From assembly GCA_965203865.1 (NCBI GenBank), contig OZ241916.1:2542001-2606000 (forward strand): a stretch of 64,000 nt of DNA, given 5' to 3'. The notes beneath the pieces are model-generated. The model had not been told where the DNA came from. It saw only the letters and a program-made list of their open reading frames with translations, and did not search any database. Positions 8,862 through 17,057 of this stretch are shown here, piece after piece. The position numbers and the translations under genes are program-made. Origin of the DNA: G965200765 sp965203865 (GTDB lineage Bacteria > Pseudomonadota > Gammaproteobacteria > Arenicellales > JAJDZL01). Each line of letters opens with the position of its first letter. Position 1 is the first letter of the stretch.

Positions 8862-10157
8862 TTAACACCCTTTCAAGCGAGCTACTGCTCTATACCCAAT
8901 ATCTTTTCGATAGTACATATCTGCAAACGAAAGTCGCTCCGCTGTACCATACGCATTCGACTGTGCTTTCGCAATATCTTCGGCCAATGCAGTTACACAA
9001 AGCACTCTGCCCCCGGAAACAACGACATTGCCGTCATCCAGCTGCGTTCCGGCGTGAAATACCTTGACATTCTTACTGTCAGCAACTTCCAGACCGGAAA
9101 TTACTGCCCCCGTTTTGTAGGTGCCCGGGTAGCCCCCCGCGGCTACAACTACGCCCAATGCTGGACGATCATCCCAGCTGACAACTGTGCGACTTAATTT
9201 TCCGTCAAGCGCATCCAGACACATTTCAACAATATCCGATTCAAGGCGCATTAATATCGGCTGGGTTTCCGGGTCCCCAAGCCGGCAATTGTATTCGAGA
9301 ACGAACGGAGTGCGCTGCGAATCAATCATCAAACCCGCATACAAAAATCCCGTGTAGTGAATCCCTTCCTGCAGCAATCCGCGTACTGTTGGATGAATTA
9401 CCGTTTTCATAACCTGGTCGCACATGGACTCATCAAGAACCGGCGCGGGCGAATAGGCTCCCATTCCACCGGTATTTGGACCTTTGTCGCCGTCATGGGC
9501 CGCTTTGTGGTCCTGCGATGATGCAAGAGGCAGTACATCTTCGCCATCTACCATGCAAATGAAACTGGCTTCTTCCCCCTCCAAAAATTCCTCAATCACC
9601 ACCCGGTTCCCGGCACTGCCGAATTGTTCTTCAAGCAACATGCCGCGAACGGCATCTTTCGCCTCCTGCCTGGTATGCGCGATGATTACTCCTTTACCCG
9701 CTGCCAGGCCATCCGCCTTAACGACGATAGGCGGTTTTGTATTCTCAATGTATTGGTATGCAGAATTCGCATTGCTAAAGCTCGCATATCGAGCGGTAGG
9801 AATATTATTGCTTTCCAGAAATCGCTTGGTAAATTCTTTCGAGCCTTCCAGTTGCGCAGCGACTTTCTTCGGCCCGAAGCATTGAAGTCCCTTTTCATCA
9901 AACCGGTCAACAACCCCTTGTACTAAAGGAACTTCCGGTCCAACAATGGTCAGATCAATTCTGTGCTGGCTGGCATACTTCACCAAAGATTCGCTATCAT
10001 CTGCATTGATAGCGACATTCAGAGCCTTGCTCTCTTTGGCGGTACCAGCATTGCCGGGAGCAATATGAACTCGATTTACAAGCGGCGACTGACTCACTTT
10101 CCATGCCATTGCATGTTCGCGTCCGCCGCCTCCGATAATCAGTACTTCCATTGGCAC
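8862..10157 (-). CDS. purD: Phosphoribosylamine-glycine ligase, PurD
   Basis: A 431-residue ATP-grasp enzyme that joins phosphoribosylamine and glycine (GAR synthetase), the second step of purine synthesis. Visible: the N-terminal MEVLIIGGGGREHAMAW, VGPEVPLVQGVVD, FTKRFLESNNIPTA, PIVVKADGLAAGKGV, QDHKAAHDGDKGPNTGGMGAY, and LEYNCRLGDPETQPI with the metal-binding Glu/Asn. The length is normal. An upstream MP extends the N-terminus by two residues relative to MEVLIIGG. It follows purH with a 14-nt gap. Confidence 0.96.
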   Translation of the reverse strand: MPMEVLIIGGGGREHAMAWKVSQSPLVNRVHIAPGNAGTAKESKALNVAINADDSESLVKYASQHRIDLTIVGPEVPLVQGVVDRFDEKGLQCFGPKKVAAQLEGSKEFTKRFLESNNIPTARYASFSNANSAYQYIENTKPPIVVKADGLAAGKGVIIAHTRQEAKDAVRGMLLEEQFGSAGNRVVIEEFLEGEEASFICMVDGEDVLPLASSQDHKAAHDGDKGPNTGGMGAYSPAPVLDESMCDQVMKTVIHPTVRGLLQEGIHYTGFLYAGLMIDSQRTPFVLEYNCRLGDPETQPILMRLESDIVEMCLDALDGKLSRTVVSWDDRPALGVVVAAGGYPGTYKTGAVISGLEVADSKNVKVFHAGTQLDDGNVVVSGGRVLCVTALAEDIAKAQSNAYGTAERLSFADMYYRKDIGYRAVARLKGC

Positions 10158-10171
10158 TACCTGGCTATTTC

Positions 10172-11755
10172 CTAGTGTCGAAAATGCCGCATACCTGTAA
10201 ACAGCATTGCCATGCCATGCTCATTGGCAGCATTGATGACTTCACTGTCCCGCATGGAACCACCTGGCTGAATGACTGCCCGAATGCCCGCATTGTATGC
10301 TGTATCAATTCCGTCTCGAAACGGAAAAAATGCGTCAGATGCCATAACTGAATCGGAAACATCAAGTTTTACACTCTTTGCCTTCATTGATGCAATAGTT
10401 GCAGAATCCACCCGACTCATCTGCCCTGCGCCAATTCCAATTGTTCTACCATTCTTTCCAAACACGATCGCATTGGACTTCACATGCTTGGCCACTCGCC
10501 ATGAAAATAGCAAATCTTGCACTTCATTTTCAGATGGTTCTCTCTCTGTAACTGTAGTCGGTCGCGTGCTAGCCATTAACTGGGTATCAGGTTCCTGAAG
10601 CAACAGACCACCCCCCAGCGATTTCAATACCATTGATTCGCTGTATCCGCTGGAGATTTCTCCACACTCCAGTACCCGGACATTATCCTTTGATTTTAAA
10701 ATTTCTACAGCATCATGTTGAAACAAGGGTGCAACGATAACTTCAACAAACTGACGCTCTACAATTGATTTTGCAACCGAACCATTCAGTGGCCTATTGA
10801 ACGCAATAACTCCGCCGAAAGCCGATGTCGGATCGGTTTCAAAGGCCAAGTCGTAAGCAATGGACAGATTTTCGCTCTGGGCTACTCCGCACGGCGTTGC
10901 ATGCTTGATAATCACGCATGCCGGCTCGTCAAATTCCAGTGCGCAGTTCCAAGCGGCTTCAGCATCAACGAGATTATTGAATGACAATGGTTTTCCTTGC
11001 AGCAGTTTTGCACTTGCAAGCTGCCCGGCTTTCAGATTCAGTGGGGCATAGAATGCTGCCTTCTGATGCGGATTTTCGCCGTAACGCATATCTTCGGACT
11101 TCTGATAGGAAAGATAGATCGTGTCAGGGAATTCTTGCTCGCCATCAAACAGACTGTCAAAATAAGAGCTGATTGAAGATTCATACTGCAAGGTTCTTCG
11201 AAACGCCTTTGCAGCAAGCTTGAACCGGGTTTCCAAACCGACTCCCCCTGTATTGCGAATTTCTTCAGCAACAACTGCATAGTCGGCGGAGTCAACGACA
11301 ACACAAGTCCATTGAAAATTTTTTGCTGCCGCTCGAATCATTGTGGGGCCGCCGATATCAATGTTTTCAATCGCCTTGTCTACCGAAGCATCAGGATCTT
11401 GCGAAACAGTTTCAAACGAATACAGGTTGACAGCGACCAGATCGATTGGTTGAATTTCGTTTTCGGTCATCTCTTTCTGATCGACATCCAGCCGACCAAG
11501 AATACCGCCATGAATCTTGGGATGCAAAGTCTTGACCCGGCCGCCCATGAGCTCGGCTTGACCCGTAATATCCGACACCTGCTTAACTTTCAGTCCAGAA
11601 TCGGATAGCAGATGCGCTGTACCGCCTGTAGAAATAATTTCGACTCCAGCTCTTTCAAGAGAAGTTGCAAATTCAACAACTCCAGTCTTGTCTGACACAC
11701 TTACAAGTGCCCGTTTGACTGTCAGAACTTGCTTTGACTCCGCAGGATTATTCAC
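10172..11755 (-). CDS. purH: Bifunctional AICAR transformylase / IMP cyclohydrolase, PurH
   Basis: A 527-residue bifunctional enzyme for the last two steps to IMP. The N-terminal MGS-like cyclohydrolase domain shows RALVSVSDKTGVVEFA, EIISTGGTA, GGRVKTLHPKIHGGIL and IDIGGPTMIRAAAKN. The AICAR transformylase domain shows RYGENPHQKAAFY, QGKPLSFNNLVDAEAAW, VIIKHATPCGVA, FGGVIAFNRPLN, SNAIVFGKNG and GAGQMSRVDS. The order fis-purH-purD is widespread in gammaproteobacteria. It begins 10 nt after the fis stop. Confidence 0.96.
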   Translation of the reverse strand: MNNPAESKQVLTVKRALVSVSDKTGVVEFATSLERAGVEIISTGGTAHLLSDSGLKVKQVSDITGQAELMGGRVKTLHPKIHGGILGRLDVDQKEMTENEIQPIDLVAVNLYSFETVSQDPDASVDKAIENIDIGGPTMIRAAAKNFQWTCVVVDSADYAVVAEEIRNTGGVGLETRFKLAAKAFRRTLQYESSISSYFDSLFDGEQEFPDTIYLSYQKSEDMRYGENPHQKAAFYAPLNLKAGQLASAKLLQGKPLSFNNLVDAEAAWNCALEFDEPACVIIKHATPCGVAQSENLSIAYDLAFETDPTSAFGGVIAFNRPLNGSVAKSIVERQFVEVIVAPLFQHDAVEILKSKDNVRVLECGEISSGYSESMVLKSLGGGLLLQEPDTQLMASTRPTTVTEREPSENEVQDLLFSWRVAKHVKSNAIVFGKNGRTIGIGAGQMSRVDSATIASMKAKSVKLDVSDSVMASDAFFPFRDGIDTAYNAGIRAVIQPGGSMRDSEVINAANEHGMAMLFTGMRHFRH

Positions 11756-11765
11756 GGCAGGGATT

Positions 11766-12026
11766 TCAATCTGGACTTGGCTCGATCGAAATTTGATGCT
11801 GCCCGATTTTTTTTCGCAATGTACTCCGGGACAAACCCAGAATATTTGCAGCTCGAGAACGGTTACCGCCAGTGTAGTTCATTACGTACTCGATCAAATG
11901 CTTTTCGACTTCGGTGATAAGCTTCTCATGTATGTTCTGCGGGTCCTCCCCTTTCATATCTTTGAAATAGCGCTTGATTCCCCGATGCAAACACTTGCCC
12001 AAGGTGATTTTATTTTTATTTGGCAC
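11766..12026 (-). CDS. fis: Nucleoid-associated DNA-binding protein Fis
   Basis: An 86-residue Fis, slightly shorter at the N-terminus than the 98-residue E. coli protein. The C-terminal helix-turn-helix NRSRAANILGLSRSTLRKKI is diagnostic. Fis dimers bend DNA and control rRNA promoters, recombination and chromosome architecture. The usual upstream dusB is missing, so fis is the first gene of a purine-haem-LPS operon. It is read from a roughly 110-nt leader that carries an extended -10 element. The early turn region between the N-terminal arm and helix A appears shortened. Confidence 0.93.
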   Translation of the reverse strand: MPNKNKITLGKCLHRGIKRYFKDMKGEDPQNIHEKLITEVEKHLIEYVMNYTGGNRSRAANILGLSRSTLRKKIGQHQISIEPSPD

Positions 12027-12370
12027 GACAAGTTTGCTCGATAATCAAATCAAAAATAGAAATTTGTGTTGTTTCTCAGCAGAAATTCTCACATTAAGCT
12101 TTCGGCAGTGCGGACACTTGGAGCGAAGTCAAAAAAGATTATAACAAATGAACAGGATATCCGATTTCCATAATCAGAATACCATGAGCATCTGGCTACA
12201 CTTGCCCTGTTTCTACGAAAATGGTGCATAATATAATATGACTGTTGCATGGCGGCTACTGCTTCAGAAACCATGAAAAGGTAACAGTGAATCAATTAAT
12301 AACAAAACAAAGTTTATACTAAATACAAGCCAAAAATAAAATTGAATGTTGGTTTGCTGCCATTCACTCA
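12027..12370. other. AT-rich divergent intergenic region between fis and the GntR gene
   Basis: This 344-nt stretch must hold the promoters for the fis operon (minus) and the GntR-family regulator (plus). On the minus strand an extended -10 is clear (12138-12146). On the plus strand there are TATAAT (12232-12237) and TATACT (12315-12320) hexamers without convincing -35 partners. No open frame of note and no strong dyad were seen. Confidence 0.5.
12138..12146 (-). promoter_or_regulatory. Extended -10 promoter element for the fis operon
   Basis: The minus strand reads TGTTATAAT, a perfect extended -10 (TGnTATAAT), which can work without a good -35. It lies about 110 nt upstream of the fis ATG, so the operon would have a substantial 5' leader. 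Confidence 0.45.
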
Positions 12371-13087
12371 ATGAAAATTAACGAACCGGAATACATTATG
12401 GCACCTCTTGAAGTGCAGCCAATCGACGAATCCACGGTGCTTAAAGACCGTGTCTATGAAACCTTGCGAGACGCAATTACCTCTATGGATGTATACACTC
12501 CAGGTATCAACTTGCGTCTGGACGAACGCACGCTTGCTCATCAGATCGGTGTGAGCAGAACCCCGATTCGGGAAAGCATGATCCGACTGGAAAGGGAAGG
12601 CTTTGTTAAAATTATTCCACATAAAGGAGCCTATATCGTCCGAAAAACCATGTACGAGGTAATCAACATGGTATATGTGTGGGCTGCACTTGAAAGCATG
12701 GCTGCGCGACTGTTGACGCTAAGGGCTACAGACGAAGAAATCAGTCAGTTGCGAAAGCTGTTTGCAACATTCAAGGAGGACCGGGTACAGGCGCACATCA
12801 ACGAGTATTCAGAAACAAATGTAGAATTTCACCGCATGATTATTCAGATGAGCAAATGCGAACCGCTAATCAGCACATCGGAAAATCTGTTCTTGCATTT
12901 AAAGTCAATTCGTCTGCGCAGCATCTCCGACCCGGACCGAGCGAAAAACTCCGTAATAGATCATATTCATATCATTGAAGCCCTGGAAGCTCGCGACCCT
13001 GAAACCGCTGAGAAACTTGTTAGAAATCACACCTTGCGACTCGCAGAGCATATAGAAAAAAACGCAATCTACCTGTCCAAAGATTAA
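12371..13087 (+). CDS. GntR-family transcriptional regulator, FCD (FadR-C) subfamily
   Basis: A 238-residue regulator with an N-terminal winged helix (VYETLRDAIT, LDERTLAHQIGVSRTPIRESMIRLEREGFVKIIPHKGAYI) and an all-helical FCD ligand domain (AALESMAARLLTLRA, FHRMIIQMSKCEPL, DHIHIIEALEARDPETAEKLVRNH). The Asp/His pattern fits a metal-dependent carboxylate-sensing pocket. Such proteins usually repress adjacent carboxylate, sugar-acid or amino-acid catabolism genes. Here the neighbours on the same strand give no target, and no operon follows. The start at 12371 has no clear ribosome site; ATG 12398, behind GGAA, is an alternative. Confidence 0.85.
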   Translation: MKINEPEYIMAPLEVQPIDESTVLKDRVYETLRDAITSMDVYTPGINLRLDERTLAHQIGVSRTPIRESMIRLEREGFVKIIPHKGAYIVRKTMYEVINMVYVWAALESMAARLLTLRATDEEISQLRKLFATFKEDRVQAHINEYSETNVEFHRMIIQMSKCEPLISTSENLFLHLKSIRLRSISDPDRAKNSVIDHIHIIEALEARDPETAEKLVRNHTLRLAEHIEKNAIYLSKD

Positions 13088-13162
13088 AAACAATTAATTC
13101 AGGCAATTTGTATAAATCGGCATCTGCGTACGTAGCGGATTGCGCTGGAAGGTTTTCGGCAA

Positions 13163-13828
13163 TTAATGCACCACAACCATCCGGGAAAAGCGAACAGGCA
13201 GCAACTGCTCCAGGTGATATTCTGAATCCACGCTTGTAATCAGTACCAGAACTTGCCCTTCTTCACCCCCCACCGGCATCACAAGACGGCCACCGGGCTT
13301 CAGTTGATCCAGAAGTGAATCAGGCACATTGTCGCTGGCAGCTGCCACAATGATCTTGTCATATGGAGCATGCTCCTCCCATCCATAATGTCCATTTCCG
13401 ATTCGAACATGAATGTTGTCGTATTCAACTGCTTTAAAGTTTGCAAGAGCACCTTCCGCGAGCTCGCTGATTATGTCCACTGTGTATACCTCGTCGGCCA
13501 GCCGGCTCAGAACCGCCGCCTGATACCCGAGTCCGGTGCCAATCTCCAGCACCTTCTCCCCGCGCTCAATATCCAGCAAGTCTACCATCAGAGCCACAAT
13601 GAACGGCTGGGAAATGGTCTTGCCCTGCCCAATCGGCAACGGCTGGTCTGAATACGCAGCATCTTCAAGATCCGGCGGCACAAATGCATGACGGGGAACC
13701 TGTTCCATCGCATCGTATATATTTTCACTCAATACCGACCTGCCAGTAAATTCGCCGGATGTTTCTGCGTGAACGGCAATTGTACTCAGCATTTCGCCGC
13801 GCAACTTTTCAAAGTCCGGGCCTTTCAT
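13163..13828 (-). CDS. pcm: Protein-L-isoaspartate O-methyltransferase
   Basis: A 221-residue repair methyltransferase that methylates L-isoaspartyl residues in aged proteins. It shows the canonical VPRHAFVPP, LPIGQGKTISQPFIVALM (substrate loop), VLEIGTGLGYQAAVLSRL (SAM motif I), DKIIVAAASDNVP and LKPGGRLVMPVG motifs. Compared with the divergent PCMT-like gene at 3540-4202 this one keeps the textbook catalytic loop, so it is the likely functional Pcm. It is 33 nt downstream of pckA on the same strand and converges with the GntR gene. Confidence 0.93.
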   Translation of the reverse strand: MKGPDFEKLRGEMLSTIAVHAETSGEFTGRSVLSENIYDAMEQVPRHAFVPPDLEDAAYSDQPLPIGQGKTISQPFIVALMVDLLDIERGEKVLEIGTGLGYQAAVLSRLADEVYTVDIISELAEGALANFKAVEYDNIHVRIGNGHYGWEEHAPYDKIIVAAASDNVPDSLLDQLKPGGRLVMPVGGEEGQVLVLITSVDSEYHLEQLLPVRFSRMVVVH

Positions 13829-13861
13829 GAAACTTCTCGCATCAGCAATTGAATCGCCGTG

Positions 13862-15532
13862 CTAAACCACTTCTCGTATTCCATAATCGCTAAAATTGTT
13901 ATTTTTAAAATTTTCCCGAAACATTCTGCGAAGCCGCTTGGCCGCCCGGTCGTATGCCTGGACATCCTTCCACGAGTTTCTCGGATTGAGAATATTTTCA
14001 TCTACATCCGGGCAGTTCCTGGGAAATCTCAATTTAAATACAGGATGCTTCTCAAATTCAATTCCATTGTTGGTCTCATGCAGTATTCCGCTCATCGCAT
14101 TGCTCAACAACTTTCTTGTCGCATCAATCGATACCCGGGGTGCTTCGCCCGCCGAACCGCCAATCCAGCCGGTATTGAGCAATACACAGCGGGATTTCGA
14201 CCGAATCATTTTTTCTTTCAAAAGATTGGCATATACCTGCGGCTTCTGCGACATAAACGGCGCCCCAAAGCACGAACTGAATGTAGACTCCGGTGCTATT
14301 ATTCCCACTTCTGTACCCGGCACACGCGAAGTGAAACCCTGGACAAAGTAGTACATGACTTCGTCAACATTCAAAACAGAAATTGGCGGCAAAACACCGA
14401 AAGCATCTGCAGTAAGAAGCACGATCGTTTCCGGATGACCGCCTTTTGCACCTTCTGCAACATTGGAGATGCAGTCCAGGGAATATGAGAATCTTGTGTT
14501 TTCAGTTCTCGAATTGTCATAAAGGTCAAGTTCCTGCGGGTGAGTCAATTCATATGTGACTCCGGCAGGCAAGGGAACATTTTCAATGATGGTTCCAGGC
14601 TTTGACAGGCAGCCAGCAATTATGGGTTCAGCCTCTTTGTCCAGATTAATCAGCTTGGCATAGCAACCATTTTCCAGATTCGAAATGCCGTCATGCGTCC
14701 ACCCTGCTTCATCATCGCCAATTAATTTGCGACTTGGGTCGGCAGACAAGGTCGTCTTGCCGGTTCCAGACAAGCCAAAGAGTATCGCTGTGTCTCCGGC
14801 ATCTCCAATGTTTGCAGAACAGTGCATGGACAGGTACCCCTGCTTGGGCAAAAGGAAATTCATAACCGTAAACATAAGCTTCTTGACTAGCCCGCAATAG
14901 TCCGCTCGGCCGGCAACAAGGCAAATTCTGTTCCGGAAGTCGATAATCGCCACTTTGCCTGAGCGGCAGCCGTCTCGCTCTGGCTCGCATCGAAATGATT
15001 GAATGTTCAGCATCGTCCACCGCTTGCTATTTTTGTCCTCGCCACTCTCGTCTGTGCCTGGCAAAAACATGTTATTTGCAAACATTGCATGGGTGGCATA
15101 CTCGCCAACAAACCGGTAGGGAACGGAATATGCCGGATCTTGCCCGATAATTACATCCTGAACGTACAGATGCCCCCCTTTTCGATTGACATGCTCCACT
15201 ACCCGCCTCAGCAACTGCTCATACTGACAAGGATCATATTTTTGAAGACTGTCTTTCCACCAAATTTCCGACTCAACTTCCGGCCAGGCAACTGCATAGG
15301 TGTCGTCAACCGGTCGGCCTGTGCACTCCGGGTCTGTCAGAAAAACAATCGGGCCGTTTTTTTTCAGCGAGGTTGGATAGGCTTTACGCTCATCATACGT
15401 TCCATTAACTCGCGTTCTTCCCCTGTCGCCAAAAAGCGCCGCATTAAACAACTCCCCCTGTGAAAGATTGTGGAGAAATTCCGGACCATCGATGCTTAGC
15501 TCGTTCGCAAGCGAAATTCGATTAATCTTCAT
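13862..15532 (-). CDS. pckA: Phosphoenolpyruvate carboxykinase (ATP)
   Basis: A 556-residue ATP-type PEPCK that converts oxaloacetate plus ATP to PEP, CO2 and ADP, the entry to gluconeogenesis. Visible: SLANELSIDGPEFLHNLSQGEL at the N-terminus, GRSGKVAIIDF-like substrate site, LPKQGYLSMHCSANIG, the P-loop FGLSGTGKTTLSADPSRKLIGDDEAGW, CYAKLINLDKEAEP and VSVLN-DEV segments. Length is slightly above the usual 530-540. With a PPi-type phosphofructokinase elsewhere in the window, central carbon flux can run in the gluconeogenic direction. Confidence 0.95.
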   Translation of the reverse strand: MKINRISLANELSIDGPEFLHNLSQGELFNAALFGDRGRTRVNGTYDERKAYPTSLKKNGPIVFLTDPECTGRPVDDTYAVAWPEVESEIWWKDSLQKYDPCQYEQLLRRVVEHVNRKGGHLYVQDVIIGQDPAYSVPYRFVGEYATHAMFANNMFLPGTDESGEDKNSKRWTMLNIQSFRCEPERDGCRSGKVAIIDFRNRICLVAGRADYCGLVKKLMFTVMNFLLPKQGYLSMHCSANIGDAGDTAILFGLSGTGKTTLSADPSRKLIGDDEAGWTHDGISNLENGCYAKLINLDKEAEPIIAGCLSKPGTIIENVPLPAGVTYELTHPQELDLYDNSRTENTRFSYSLDCISNVAEGAKGGHPETIVLLTADAFGVLPPISVLNVDEVMYYFVQGFTSRVPGTEVGIIAPESTFSSCFGAPFMSQKPQVYANLLKEKMIRSKSRCVLLNTGWIGGSAGEAPRVSIDATRKLLSNAMSGILHETNNGIEFEKHPVFKLRFPRNCPDVDENILNPRNSWKDVQAYDRAAKRLRRMFRENFKNNNFSDYGIREVV

Positions 15533-15642
15533 CAGTCCGGTTCGTCATTTCATTAAGCATTCAAAGTGTATTGAAACGTTTGTATTTGCACCCACACCAA
15601 ATATAACATCAAGTATTGAATATTTTACTAAAAAATCCGTTG

Positions 15643-16650
15643 TCACAGCGGTTCGGCGCGAATATACACTTTCTCCTGCTGTATAACTTGATCAAGCAAT
15701 TGAACCAAGGCATAAACGGCTTCGATATTCGGTACAGGCACGCCTGTCATGTGTGCCAACTCTACAACTGTACCAATCAACGCACCCACTTCAATTGATT
15801 TCCCCACTTCAATATCCTGAAGCATTGAGGTTTTATGCTTGCCCACCTTTTCTGCGCCGTCAATTCTACGCTCGTTCGACAGCCGAATCTCCTTTCCCAA
15901 ATGAGCCGCAACATTCCTGCACTCGGTCATCATGTCGTCCACAAGCTTGCGAGACGGCGGGTACTGGCAAATATCAACAAGAGTGGCATGCGTCAATGCG
16001 CTCACCGGATTGAAGGTCAGATTGCCCATCGCCTTCAACCAGGTTTCCGCTCGAATGTCCTCAAGAATGAAGCACTTGAATCCGCATCTCGTCAACAAGT
16101 CCTGGATATCCCGAGTGCGTTCCTTTTCCACCCCGTCCAGTTCGCCGATTGGAAAACGCAAGCCTTCTATGTGGCGAATTACTCCAGGTTCGGCGATCTC
16201 TGCTGCCGGATATGCAATTGATCCGATTATATGCCTGGGGTCAATCGCATTGAAAATTACACCTCCCGCATCGACAGTCTCAATGATGCGATTGTCGTAT
16301 TGTCCACCATGAAGCTGAAAATACCACCATAGTATTCCATTTTGAATTGTCAGCAAGACAGTATCGGGGCCCAGCAAAGAGTTGATTTCATCCACAATCG
16401 GTGCAATCTGGTGACCTTTCACACCCAGTATCACCAAATCCTGAATACCGGCAGATTTCATATCGCTTGTTGCCGTGACATTTTCTGCGATCTCCTCCGT
16501 ACCGTCATTCATAATAAGCTTCAGCCCGTTCTTTTGAATTGCTTCCAAGTGCGGACCTCGGGCAATGAGAGTAACTTCTTCTCCGATATTGTGCATTCTT
16601 ACGCCCATCATTCCACCAATGGAACCGGCACCTACTACGCAAATTTTCAT
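15643..16650 (-). CDS. Ketopantoate reductase-family NADPH oxidoreductase (PanE/ApbA-like)
   Basis: A 335-residue protein with the N-terminal Rossmann KICVVGAGSIGGMMGVRM, the KGHQI segment, LLTIQNGI, and a C-terminal helical domain with the family's KAMGNLTFNPVSALTHATL and a catalytic Lys context. PanE reduces 2-dehydropantoate to pantoate, but many paralogues act on other 2-oxo acids. This one carries an atypical insert around WWYFQLHGGQYDNR, so substrate is uncertain. The frame is open to a TTG at 16662, but the ATG at 16650 behind GGGAGA is clearly the start. It precedes pckA on the same strand with 110 nt between. Confidence 0.8.
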   Translation of the reverse strand: MKICVVGAGSIGGMMGVRMHNIGEEVTLIARGPHLEAIQKNGLKLIMNDGTEEIAENVTATSDMKSAGIQDLVILGVKGHQIAPIVDEINSLLGPDTVLLTIQNGILWWYFQLHGGQYDNRIIETVDAGGVIFNAIDPRHIIGSIAYPAAEIAEPGVIRHIEGLRFPIGELDGVEKERTRDIQDLLTRCGFKCFILEDIRAETWLKAMGNLTFNPVSALTHATLVDICQYPPSRKLVDDMMTECRNVAAHLGKEIRLSNERRIDGAEKVGKHKTSMLQDIEVGKSIEVGALIGTVVELAHMTGVPVPNIEAVYALVQLLDQVIQQEKVYIRAEPL

Positions 16651-17057
16651 TTTGTCTCCCAATCTACTTCGTACAGGTTATATTCAGAAATTCAATCTAA
16701 TTGAAAGCGTCAAAAAAAGAAACATTGCAACAGTGAATTGAGTATTTGTCAAACTTGATTTTTCATTTTGGAGTGCTACGGGAATTCAAGATTGGCAAAG
16801 TTGCACTTCTGCAAAAAGCAAACGGCTTTTTGGCATACCACAATGCACCGATTCTCCGCAAATTTATCCAAGGGAGCACACAATCTGCCAAGCATCTGAG
16901 GATTTTACGGACGTGTTGCTCCATTTTTATAAATTAACGCTGTTTTTCTGCTTTCCGGTAAAAGGAATTACCTGTTCAGTCAAGACAATCAAAAAATTTG
17001 AAACCCGTATCTCCGTAGCATCTTTTGGGTTGCCTTGGCTTTTTGTTACTCAACATC
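16651..17057. other. Intergenic region between panE-like gene and the methyltransferase-HNH gene
   Basis: About 407 nt with no credible reading frame. It contains a small hairpin, CAAAAAGC (16812-16819) and GCTTTTTG (16825-16832) with a 5-nt loop, which could act as a weak terminator for the minus-strand methyltransferase gene. The promoter for the panE-like gene should be near 16660-16740 on the minus strand; I see no consensus pair. Confidence 0.4.
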
